From: Parasitella parasitica
Taxonomy: Eukaryota; Mucoromycota; Mucoromycetes; Mucorales; Mucoraceae
Reading direction: 5' to 3'
Length of the DNA: 61,516 nucleotides
NCBI GenBank assembly: GCA_025201805.1
Contig: MU619242.1
Location: 64,236-125,751 of the forward strand
A program made the position numbers and the translations under genes. Under the pieces are notes generated by a model. The model was not told where the DNA came from. It saw only the letters and a program-made list of their open reading frames with translations, and searched no databases. Each line of letters opens with the position of its first letter. Position 1 is the first letter of the stretch. Of this stretch, positions 10,625-21,475 are shown in pieces.

Positions 10625-13600
10625 GCTACTTTGTTTTTATACTAGCAAAAGAAGAAAGACGTAAAGTAAACCATGCTTACCATTTTCAATGTGAAAAGTA
10701 CACTAGTCTGTCCCGGACCGGGAGAATTTGCAGTACACATTTGATTCTGCCTATAGTGTCTAATGCTAAGGTACATGTATCCAGTTGATGAAATTCTAGA
10801 GGTTTTTCCTCTGTATTAAATTGCATCGTTATTAACTAAAGAGATCCTAGAACTAGTTTTATTACATTTTTTGAGTTTATTGACAAATTATAAGATTCTT
10901 ACTGAACAACATGTTTGCATTTCTCATTCAACTGTGAAACGACGTATATGAATGTATGTATAAAGTGAAATTGATAGCTTTTCGGCAAGAGAAAGCAAAA
11001 ACTTAGTGTTAAAATGGCAATTTGTTCAGGATTAAAATAAAATAGCCATTTCAAAACACTTTGGCAAAGCTACAAAATTATAACAATTGCTGCTTTTGAC
11101 CTTGAAACAAACAATTGATGTAATTTTTAAGATCTGTAGATGGCCAATACCTTGAAAAATTGGGTCATTTGTAGCATCTTAATAATAATGCAAAATATAG
11201 ACTTTCTGTCGAAAAATGCAACTACCTTCAGCTACAGATTATGGGAGGTTCTCAATAAGACTTTTGTTTGTAATATACATACTCACTTAGAATCATATAT
11301 CAGATTTTAGAGTTATTGATAAACAAAAATTCAATCAATTCAGGGTAGTGATCGTGATAGCAAATGTTCTTGAAATATACTTGTGTGCAGACATTACTCG
11401 TGAAGCAAGACGAACTTTTAGTGTATGTTTCATATCAAGATATAGTTTATAAATTCCTCCTGTGTATAGTGAGTGGTTCATTTCTCGGCTGCTAAATGGC
11501 CATATAGATGCTGTATTGGTATAAAACGCTCGGATCGCATATAGTATTTTGATTAGCGTCAAGTCCATATACTGCAGATCAGAAAACTCAAGATTTCTAA
11601 CAAATTCCCGACGAAGCAGTAAAAACTGAGACAAGAGGAAAGCAAGCTCATTTCTAAATGAATATCTGAATGATTGCTCTGAGTTACTGAGGAAAATCTG
11701 GCTAATCAACAAGTTTTGAGCGATTGTAGATTATTCGTTTGTCAGTATTAAAATGGCTCGGTCAACATTGCTGTATCTGTTTTCCTGTTCTTCTATTTTG
11801 CAAACTATTTTCAAGATTTGTGATATGATTCCCATTCCTGGCGAGTGATGAGGAAAGTTCCAAAGGTCAACGAATGCACATACATAGATATTCCAAGTGT
11901 TGAAAAATAGCTTCCTTCTTCTGCATTAGTTACTGCTTCAGATTGTCTATGTTAACTTTGTCTGCTGCTCCATTGTAGATTTCGCCAGCTTTATGGACTC
12001 TACACCCAGAAACCAGCGGGAAAGAAAGAGGAAGATCAGCTTATGCCAAAGATACCTTCTAGGCAAAGCGTTTAACTCCCTCATGATAAATTCAAGTAGC
12101 TTAGTGTCTCACACATGAAAGCGAAGGAGGTATTGTGGTCTGTATAGATCCTTTTGCAACCGGCTATTCATTATTCATAGATCATGCAGTGGGAACAAGG
12201 CATACATCAACATGGTTCCAGGGTAGTGTGATATACAAATCTGATCTTGGATAGGTGGTGCCTTTATTAGAGGCTATGGAGACCAAACACCACTATTAAT
12301 ATCCATCGTAACGATGTGAAGCTTCAAAAGCTAAGTAATAGAGCAAACACATCATTAAAGAATAACTTTTTGATAAAGCGGTCGCCATCATCCATCGTGG
12401 CGGCACGATGATGGGATTGATTTGAGCGGACCAGCTCGTATATTCCTATGATGGTATAACATATATTGATTATTGATTGCAAAAACCTTAAATGATGTTT
12501 AGAATATGTTTATGGAGTATTACACTTAAGGATATATGTGTAATTTATCTTGTGGAGATCAATGGTGGTCAATTACACGAGTGTATCAAATTAAGGTTTA
12601 ATTGGTCAATGTTGGGCTATCTGTGTTGTACCCAAAATCCAACTCTGAGTATTGTAATGCTCTTAATTATGTAAAACTAATAGAATATTTTCTTTAACAA
12701 TCAGACTCTCAACCAGGGGTTTTATTTTATTCTTCTTCACTCTCTCATCTTTACTGGTTTATTATTTCATTTTGGCATTACATTCTAATCAAATGGTTCT
12801 GTTTGCCATAAGCTTTATAAATTCACCTCACGGCCATGTTGTGCTCTTGTTCAGTATAAATATAGCTGATTGAAGCAGATAGAACGATATGTTATTGATT
12901 ACAACCGAGAAAATGGAAGAGTAAACGGTGTGAACTATTGAGTTGCATTATCACATTTTAGGATTGCAATACTGAAATTCAATGCTGCTTTTTTCAATAA
13001 TTGACACAACTCAATACAAAAAAGGCATCTAAGATTGAAGGTAGTTTTGCAGATAACCGTGGTTCAAATCCTTTCGATCGAAAATGATACAAATGTCACA
13101 AAATTTTAGTATCATCATTTCAATCAGATTATACGTTATATCATAGTGTCCAGCGTCAGCATATTGCCGCTTCTTTTGGATTTCTAAATAAGGCTGCATG
13201 GCAATCAAGATGTTCTGTATGTAGTCCATGTAATCCAGAGAAATCTCATTCAAAATGACATGATCTAAAAAAAAAGGGGGGGGGGCGCACTCTACGGATG
13301 CCATAGCAAAAGCAAGGACAACTGTATTTACACTTTATGCAGGGAAATGGTGATACATACCACACGATTTGTTTGAAACTGTTGTCCACAATTCCTGCTG
13401 AGATAACACGTTGTGAAACTATTTGCATGGAATGTTGTGCGAAAAAACCGTCCGTATACATCTCAATGTAAATAAAGGATGATTCCAGTTCTTATTATCT
13501 CTTTTTACCTAAAAAACGTTCTTTAAAAAACAAATGATGTCGGATACAGCAATGGAAAGTACTCAAAAAATACCCTCGCCAGTAAGCTGAAATAGTAACC

Positions 13601-13641
13601 TACTACAACTTTTTTTAAAAAAAATTAACGGCGGATTCTAG
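10625..13641. other. 3 kb gene-poor region with decayed coding fragments
   Basis: The first ~150 bases are the ZNG1-like promoter. The rest contains only short ORFs that I cannot assign: minus-strand 11712-11335, 13461-13246 and 13304-13029, and plus-strand 12492-12674. A stretch at 12115-12260 reads in one plus frame as a plausible protein fragment (GIVVCIDPFATGYS) ending at a stop. A run of C/G bases lies at 13262-13288. The pattern suggests an old, decayed gene or mobile element rather than a working gene. Confidence 0.4.
11335..11712 (-). pseudogene. Unrecognised ORF, possible gene fragment
   Basis: A 125-codon open frame with no family I recognise. It is Leu/Phe/Arg-rich, has no splice sites that extend it convincingly, and sits among other broken fragments. 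It may be part of a decayed gene or a chance ORF. Confidence 0.2.
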
Positions 13642-15842
13642 ATGGTGGATATAGAACAAAGCGTCTCTAAGCTGCTCATGACAACCAAAAAGTTACTAGA
13701 GACGCTCACTGCGTGGTCGTCTGGGACAGCCAAGGATACACAAGTGTATGACGAATACAATGCGCTTGAAGTTCATTTTGCCGGTGCTACACACGCATTT
13801 GAATCCATGTCGTTACCAATAGAGTGAGTAGAGAGTGTTTTATCAGTTGAGGAATGTTTGTGTTCTAAATCCATATTTAAAATAGGGATATGCTATATCT
13901 ACCAGATGATCTGTATGGATGCTTGAAAACCACACTATCAAAAGAGGCGTCTTCGGCCACATTAGAACAGCATTTACCAGCCATTCGAGACACTATTATC
14001 AAATTACTTGGGGCTTTAAAGAAAAAGCAATCTTTATTACGAGAAAGATATGACCCGAGTAATAGCACGACACCTACTTCTACGAGTACTGCAGCAAACT
14101 CAAAGTTGTCATCCCGCGCAGCACCTCGATTATCACCACTACATACAACGCCTCTTTCCTCCAATCTGATGCCGTTGCCTTCCCCCTCTTCGTCAACAGA
14201 ACCATTGAGAATACAGCAGCGACATTCCTTGCCACGATCACCAATATCACCTTCTATTAGAGAAGAGTTTGATATGAATGATTTCAAAACACAAGACGCA
14301 GTAAATGCGTTGACTAGACAGGAAAACTTGGCAAGAAGATCCTCTGTTCGCCGTACGTCCCATCATTTGTCATTCAATACCGTTGACAAGCCCCATGTAC
14401 CTGGTTAGTTATATATATGCATGTAAGATAGAGATATTCAACTTACGTGTATCACTCTAGACACTATTGACATTTATATACGGAAAGGAGATCAAGTCAA
14501 GAAATCTAGTGTCCATGCAGAAATTAAACTGGAGGAGATTCGACAGCTCTTCCGCCATCAGTTTTCCTTCATCAATGAACAGGCATTTGACATCTACATT
14601 TTAGACCCTGCGTCGAATATCGAGTACGAACTGGAAAAATTAAATGACATTAAGCCATACTCTGTTTTATCCTTCAAAGGTATAGAAAAGTGTAGTCATG
14701 ATAAATCTATGTCCAAATTCACTAAGCCTGATTTAGAAAAGCTAACGGAAACACAAAGATATGTTGCGACAGACGTTGTTAATGACATGAAAAGCTTATT
14801 TGATGATACCATGCAGCAAGTTTTGAAGCAGCTCGAAAAAAGAAAATATGCAAGTATACCTCAAGAAAAGATCAAGGAGCAGCAAAAGGAACTCGAGTCT
14901 TTGCGTCGAGATCTAACCAGTATTCACCAATTCCACAACGATTACAAAAAGGAAACAGAGCAGGTCATTGCAGAGTTAAGAGAGAAGAGCAGTAAAATGA
15001 CTGCATCTAGTACTGTCGTCATTTTGGACGAAAAGGCACATGCTGAGATGACGGAAAGCAGAGAAGTGACACAAAAAGCTGCTACACTCATTACAAGTCG
15101 ACTCGAAGCTCTTCAGGATACTATCGATCAACTCAAATTGGACGTAACACAGAGAAGATGTCGGCCATCAAAAAACCAATTAGATCAATGTAAAGAGGAA
15201 TCCGATCGATTGAAACTGGACATGGACGATCTCCAAGCTCGCATCAAGAAATTTAAACCCATATGGAAAAAGACATGGGAGGTTGAGTTACAACAGATTG
15301 TCAAGGAGCAGCAGTTTTTAAAGGAACAAGAAGCTTTAGTAGTAGATCTGGCTGACGATTATAAAGCTGTCATAGATTTTTTGGATCAATTAGTTAAGAT
15401 ATCGCAAATTCAAGAACGTAAAAAGCAACTGGGGGTTGAATTTCGTGTTGCACCTCTGCCGGACGAAGGATTTGAAGGAATGGCCAGTGTTATAAAGGAA
15501 GTCTCAAACATCCATGTTGATCACTCGCGAAGAGTAAAAGCACTAGCGCTAGCAGAATCAAAAAGGTCCAAAGAACTGTCTCAACGAATTGATGCATTCG
15601 AGAGAGAATTAACTGATTTTGTGGGCCTACGAAAGCTTAAAAAGACTGGAGGTGCTCAAGCCATTGACAAACAACGACAGGAAAAGGATTATGCCATCAT
15701 GAAGCAGACCTTCATCAACAGCTGCAATAATGTTCATGATAAACCGTATCCAGAGGGAGAATCAACGGATCAGGACAATGCTCCTACGTCTCCAATAGGA
15801 GAAGCTAAAGAGGAAGCCCCTTCAAAGTGTATCGAAACATAG
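13642..15842 (+). CDS. BUD6: Bud6/Aip3-family actin and formin regulator
   Basis: Polarity protein that helps formins nucleate actin cables at growth sites. Three exons (13642-13823, 13886-14403, 14461-15842) give 693 aa. The N-terminal ~120 residues form a helical region (SKLLMTTKKLLETLTAW). A Ser/Pro/Thr-rich disordered linker follows at about residues 135-215. Next is the Aip3/Bud6 core (IYIRKGDQVKK through YELEKLNDIKPYSVLSF), which resembles the ubiquitin-like segment of Bud6. A long coiled coil covers roughly residues 325-640, the part that binds formin and actin in yeast. The C-terminus is acidic and Pro-rich. Reading frame is continuous across the former ORF boundary at 14709. Confidence 0.9.
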
Positions 15843-15949
15843 AACTATTTGGATTAAATTAGAAGAAATCGACGTAGCACAAACGTGATGGCATCTCGAT
15901 TTTCATCGCCATGACGTTATGGGTGCTCAAAGCTTAAAAATCTGAAAAA

Positions 15950-15958
15950 TATAAAAAG
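15950..15958 (+). promoter_or_regulatory. TATA box of possible small peptide gene
   Basis: TATAAAAAG is followed by a C/T-rich tract, a CA-rich leader and an ATG 69 nt downstream. That spacing is typical for a fungal core promoter. No long ORF follows, so the box must serve either the small ORF at 16019 or a non-coding transcript. Confidence 0.5.
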
Positions 15959-16018
15959 TGGGGAAACATTGTAACTGCATTCCCTTTTCACCACATCACA
16001 ATACAAAATAAAGTAATA

Positions 16019-16213
16019 ATGAAGCTTGCCGCTATTTTCAAGTTAAAGGAAGAGAACCTTTTCATCATCTCGACAACAAGCAGCTTCTGTTCCTGCTGTG
16101 GAGTTGATGTTGCTCAATTCAGGTAAGAGAAAACAAGGGTTTTATACATGGAATTCTCTTGATATTCACTATTAATTAGTCATGAGTACTGGTGTCGCTT
16201 CTCATTGAGTTAA
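16019..16213 (+). CDS. Possible 45-residue Cys-containing peptide (unrecognised)
   Basis: Starting MKLAAIFKLKEEN, exon 1 (16019-16122) can be joined to 16180-16213 by removing a 57 nt GT-AG intron (GTAAGA donor, TTAATTAG acceptor). This gives 45 residues with four cysteines, including the cluster FCSCC. The case rests on the TATA box, a leader of normal length and an intron of typical size. Against it, the protein has no clear signal cleavage site and matches no family I know. Another frame in the middle reads QQAASVPAVELMLLNS, so this could be a frameshifted relic of a secreted-protein gene. Confidence 0.3.
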
Positions 16214-17150
16214 ACTAGACTATTCGTCAGGCCTACTTGTACTCTGTAACAGAAAGAGTTGATCTCTGACACTACCGCATAACAATTTTATAACATACTC
16301 ATCATTTAGTATATACTCCATCAATCTCTCTTTACATACATGCATACCCATTAAATTTTATTAGTTTTATTTTAACTTATTTTTATGTTCTATTTAAGAA
16401 ATATGCAATATATGCAATATCCTCTGTTAAAGTTTTCATATGAGCACACTGTTTTTTTTTCTTGTGATCAATCATTATCGAAACTTATATCGTTGCCAGA
16501 ATGATTACCTTTTATGCTATTCATAAGAAAAGATATTTCTATCCCGATTCCGATTCTAAAGCGAGTGTTAACTTGACAATTATCGTCACAACTAGAAGAT
16601 AAAAGAATAAAATTTGGAATATGGAAACTATTCTTCTGCTAGCTAACATGTTTTGGATAGATGTGCCTAGCGGAATTCCTGGATCTGAATTTTTGTTTAC
16701 GTTTAACTCAAGCAGATGGAAGCCCTGAAATGGAAATAATACCTAGCAAAGTACACAGGCTATCCTATCGTATGAACAATATGTTGAAAAACGCTGTGTG
16801 ATCATTTGTCTGCTAACATCTTTGTTTACAAAAAAAGACAGCATGATTCATTAATTATATCATAACAAAAAATTCCTCATATCTAAATCGATGCTTTAAT
16901 GAAAGCTTTGAGACAATAGAGGCTACGTTTGCGGAATAATCTGTTTTATCAAAGTCCTTCAAGCTAAACACGTTGTCTATCTTAACGCCACATGTACAAA
17001 AAGCAGTGTCTGATGAAAGCTCTGTTATTGCTTAGATGGAAAAAGTGTTTGAAGTGCTAAACCAGCTATTATTTTGCTCTTTTTTGGAAATTCCAAGACA
17101 ATGGAACGTTTTACCCGTATAAACGGTTGTATTTCTTTCTCGTAACGCAA

Positions 17151-17231
17151 ATTACCATATATACTCTTTTTTCACCGTACCCGCAATGCATATATTCGGT
17201 TTTCCGGGCAAAAAAAGGAGTTTATGGTAAT
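17151..17231. repeat. Imperfect inverted repeat (hairpin) upstream of carotenoid oxygenase
   Basis: Arms at 17151-17172 and 17211-17231 share ATTACCATA, ACTC and TTTTTT blocks in inverted order, with small indels and a loop of about 38 nt. It lies ~90 nt before the oxygenase start codon, so it sits in the promoter or leader. Confidence 0.5.
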
Positions 17232-17319
17232 AGTGCAACAACGAATATCAAACAAGTATTTTAGTTGTGATTTCTTATCCTTGCCTTTGTTTTTAATAAG
17301 AAAAAAATAAAGAAGATCG

Positions 17320-19192
17320 ATGATGTCTGTAATATTTGCGCTGTTTTCTGTGCCAATTGGTGGTCTGGTGCTCTTCTTGTATCGTTATTACTATAGTGAT
17401 ATATACAAAAGGTTTCAAGTCATTCTCAAATCTCATAAATTGAAAAATACGCCTGAAGTGCAGGATCCAATTGTGCTTCAAATTGAAAGTGGTCAGATCC
17501 CTTCGTGGCTTAATGGCATCATGTATCGTATTGGTATATAATACTCTGTGTTCTCATTTCCTCACTGCTCAAATCACGTTACATATATGTATAGGCCCTG
17601 GTAGATTCAATATTCAGCAAAATGATGGCTCCACGTTCAATATTCGCCATGCTTTTGATGGCTTGCCATTTATGCATCGATTTGAAATCAACGGCTCGAA
17701 TCAAACTCTAAAGTATAACTCGCGAATGCTGGCAAAGTCTTTGGAGAGCAAATTGAAGGATAAATCATACAGGGGACTTATTTTCTTTGGTCATATCCCT
17801 GAAACGAGCTTTACACAATGGCTCTACCATTTCTGCATGCGCGTCAATAACATGGTTCTTTTCCCTAAAGCAAGACAGCGCGGTGCTCCTGATGGTCAAT
17901 CAGTAGGCGTTACTGCTACCCCTAACTTTCCGTTGCCTACAGGCATCAAAAAGACGGACAACGAGAACGTGTTGGTCTCTAAGACAGATGCCAATGTGCT
18001 TCAGAAAATTCACGCAGAAACCTTGAGTAAATATTAAACTAACTTGTCTGTTGTGTGTACTTAAATTTTTCTTATCACTGCAGAGCCGCAACGTATTTTC
18101 AATTATTCATCTTATGACCCTCGTATTCAAGGTCAATTGTCTGCTGCTCATCATCAATGGGACCCTATTACTAAAGAAGTGTTTAACTTTGCTCTGACAA
18201 CTGGGCCTGTGCCTAGACTTGTGATATTTAGCATCTGTGAAGCTGGCAAAGTAACCATTTTGGCTGATTTCGCTCATCGGTTTGACAAGTCTCCTATCCA
18301 AGCACCTTACATCCACTCTATGTGGTTGACTGAAAACTACGTTATCATTCCTGAATCGCCCATGGTGCTCAATGATCGAGGCGCTAATATGATGCTCAAT
18401 GGATCTTTCTTGTCTAGCATATCTTGGGATCACAATGCACCTACATACTGTCACATCATTGAGCGCCGTCCCAAGCAAGAGAAGGAGGGCCTTGTTGCTT
18501 CAATTCCTGTAAATCCCGGCTTTTTCACATTTCATGTCGGTAATGCATTCGAAACCAAGAATGCTGCTGGCGAAACGCTTCTGATCTTGGACTGTGCATC
18601 TTTCTCTGACGGTGATATTATGCATCAGTTGCATAGCTTTGGTACACCCCACCGCAAAGGGCCTGCTGCAGATGGCGTTTATCAAACTAAATTGAACGGT
18701 ATCCCGTACCCTCCTCGTCATCAGATGGGATTTGGTGATTTAGTTCGCTACAAACTCAATCTGGCTCAGTCTTGTACGGTTTCTATTGATAAATTGGCCC
18801 AGAACGTCGAGTTTCCTCGCTTTAATCAAGAATATTGCATGAAAAAAGAAAACCGTTATATCTATGGTTGTCAGTTGCAAGGATTTACTGAAAAGAGGGA
18901 TGAGAGTGGCGCTCTCATTAAAGTGGATCTGACTGGCGAGACTAGCCCATTAACTTTTGGTGAGGAAGGATTCAATTGCTCAGAGCCAATTTTTGTGCCT
19001 AGCCCTTCAGCAAAAGAAGAAGATGATGGCATATTGTTGAGCCTGGTAAACAATTTTGATTGCTGCTACCTTGTTGTTGTTGATGCATCGAATATGAAAG
19101 AATTAGCTCGAGTCAAGATTGGGCAGTTTATTGCCGTTACTTTTCATGGCTCATATGTCGATCATGAATTTCAATCTATCAACGTGAATTAG
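17320..19192 (+). CDS. Carotenoid cleavage oxygenase
   Basis: Fe(II)-dependent enzyme of the RPE65/carotenoid oxygenase family, expected to cleave beta-carotene or an apocarotenal. Three exons (17320-17533, 17595-18026, 18084-19192) give 584 aa. Residues ~4-24 form a hydrophobic N-terminal anchor. The family start PSWLNGIMYRIGPGRF is restored across intron 1. Candidate iron-binding histidines lie in SAAHHQWDP, APYIHSMWL, FFTFHVGNAFE and the C-terminal TFHGSYVDHE. In Mucorales, relatives (Tsp3, AcaA) make trisporoid sex pheromones from beta-carotene, so that is the likely pathway. Which bond is cut cannot be read from the sequence. No other carotenoid gene is in the window. Confidence 0.9.
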
Positions 19193-19728
19193 CTTTTTTT
19201 TTTGAACTAAAATTTGACTCCTTAGTGTATTCATTTTCAATTCACAAACTACAGGAAGTTGTTGATATCGTATAGACACGATTAAGTCTATGATACGTAT
19301 GAATTTAAAATATGAAAAAAAACAGAGGGTTTCAAAGTCTAGAAGTAGTGGTCTGGTTAGAATATTTATCGCTTAAATGCATTCTGAATAGATGGATGCC
19401 ATATACATATAAATCATTGCAGATGGTGTATAGAAGCAACCAAGGGGCATTTGTATGCAGATAAACTAAATGAAGGCAGCAAAAATGAAGTTCAGTCTTA
19501 AAATCTGAATTTTCAGCAAGTCATTCTTGCACTACGGCGAAAAAATCCTAATATAGAGCTAACAATCTACAGCCTATTTTTTTTTCGCTGTAAATGAGTG
19601 CAGCATCTATTTACAATTGAAGAGCAAAGCGTATGTCTCTATATGAATCGATAACTGAGATACTTTATAATACGGGATCAAGAACAACTATGTGTATCTT
19701 TATTTTTGGATGATATAAATACCAATTG

Positions 19729-20884
19729 TGAAATACATTCACTATGATGATCTGCATTCCACTTCTAGATTCACCCAATTCTAATATTTTTACAAACTAT
19801 TAGGCAATGGACATACAAACTTGGGCCAAAATCTTTTTCTTTTGCACCATTCTACAACATAGCCGAGTCTCATGTGTACCACTGACCATTTTTCAGATTT
19901 TGCTATGTTTCGACCCCAAAACTCCTATTCAATTTTCAGTTTTCGACTTTGGGTCAACAACCTTCAAGTTCATTTTTAAGTATGGATTTGGGGTCTCAGC
20001 CAAGAATACACCCTAGTTGTTATAGATCAGTATAAACTAATCATCACAAAAAAGAATATCCGTAAATATTATGAATATGAACAAATTACCCCAGAATATT
20101 CCACAAAGATCACAATCATCAAGACCAGGCTAGCATGGATTTAAGAAGAGGTGATTCAATATCAAGAACAAATAAAAGCAACTCCAACACTCGTCAAATC
20201 TGCCATTGCTTATCTCTTTATCAATCCTTGCTTCCAAGACGTCCTGAATGAATAATCCAATATAATTTAGGTTCATATCCATAATCATTTACCCTTGGAA
20301 AACTAGTATAAAAGATAGTTTTTCAATGACATTTTGATGATCTTCATCAAAAAATAAATAACAGATTTAAAAAGTATTTTTTATGTATTTTTTACTAGTA
20401 ATTTCACACTAGTATTAGTACAAAAATTTTACCTCACCACGCTTCTTGAATTTCAATATTCAACTTAGCATATATCTGTATACGTAGCACGTCTATAGCA
20501 TGTCAGACATGAGTATATTTATGGCGTCGCACATCTTCCACAAATCTGTGGTGCATAATGTATCTGTAGCTAGTATCATAGATATAAGTTTATGCTTATA
20601 GTATGTATCTGGAAACTGAGATTACACATCTGAAGCATAGACCTTATATAGCATAAGCTCGTAGCATACACAAAATCTAGTAAATGTCTAAAGCTCGTGT
20701 TGAGATATAAGTATACGTCTATAGCACCATCCATCCTAATGGTGCCATCTCTAGCCTATATATTATATAGTATAAATCTGTGTTATACGTCTTATTAACT
20801 GTGCTTATATTTAGTCTGTATCAATATAAGGTAACTGGATGAATCTAGAAGTGGAATGCGGATCATCATAATGAATGTATTTCA
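19729..20884. mobile_element. Non-autonomous element with 49 bp terminal inverted repeats
   Basis: The left end (19729-19777) and right end (20836-20884) are inverted copies identical at 46 of 49 positions, and all three differences are C/T transitions. The interior (~1.06 kb) has no transposase; its longest ORF (19807-20016) is unrecognised. The right third is a degenerate repetitive tract. This fits a MITE-like or deleted DNA transposon. I could not find an obvious target-site duplication, so the exact outer limits are uncertain. Confidence 0.65.
20460..20830. repeat. Degenerate short-period repeats inside the TIR element
   Basis: Variants of GTCTATAGCAT, ATATAAGT and GTATCTG recur many times with irregular spacing. 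The tract looks like a decayed satellite or subterminal repeat array of the element. Confidence 0.4.
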
Positions 20885-21244
20885 CACAAGTGTTGAGAGA
20901 ATTTCTAAACGAGTTGACATTTAATGTAAATTATGCTATGATCTCTTGGATCATACATTTCAATTCTTTAGTTGAGATTGCCAAAAGCACAAGGTGTAAG
21001 ATGAAAAATAATTGATAAAGCGTGGTTGAGCCGTTAAAACCCGTGTCTTACTTTGTGTTTTTTCTCAAAGAAAATAATCTTTGTAATATGGTCATTGAAA
21101 AGTTCACGAAAAAGCATACGGTTTATTATATTAAAAAATATGAAAAAAAACAAAAGTGTAATGTAGCATGGTAAAAGTAGGTTAGTCGGGTGCATTAGGT
21201 ATGGTAGATCGAGAGGAGTCGGTAATCTAGGTGACAGAAGGATA

Positions 21245-21475
21245 TTAATTCGTATATGAAATAGAGCTGATGAGCTCATCTGATGGTACATATACTGCTT
21301 CAAGATTGAATAGGAATTGCCTTAAAACTATCCAACGAGTCGCATTGTAGAACTTGTCAGCGGCGAATTTGGGAAGTGAACTCAAGAAGGCATAGACGTC
21401 CACACCAAGATTCCATAGATCTGGAGGCATAATGTTATGTAATGCTGAGTAGTAAGAGAGCTGGTTTGGCTGCAA
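21245..21475 (-). pseudogene. Unrecognised coding fragment, possible terminal exon
   Basis: A 76-codon frame (contains MPPDLWNLGVDVYAF and ending SSISYTN) whose base composition looks more coding-like than its surroundings. I could not extend it upstream with consistent splice sites. It may be the last exon of a broken gene. Confidence 0.25.

Larger units (their letters stand above)
15843..17319. other. Intergenic between Bud6 and carotenoid oxygenase
   Basis: Holds a good TATA box at 15950 with a possible small peptide gene just downstream (16019-16213) and an imperfect inverted repeat at 17151-17231. The rest (about 16220-17150) is AT-rich with nothing I can assign. Confidence 0.45.

Noticed and set aside
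13060-13072. Perfect tRNA B-box-like GGTTCAAATCC
   Set aside because: No A box at the right distance, and neither the T stem nor the acceptor stem can pair.
13029-13461. Joining two minus-strand ORFs into one gene
   Set aside because: None of the available donors matches the phase needed by the second frame; every join runs into a stop.
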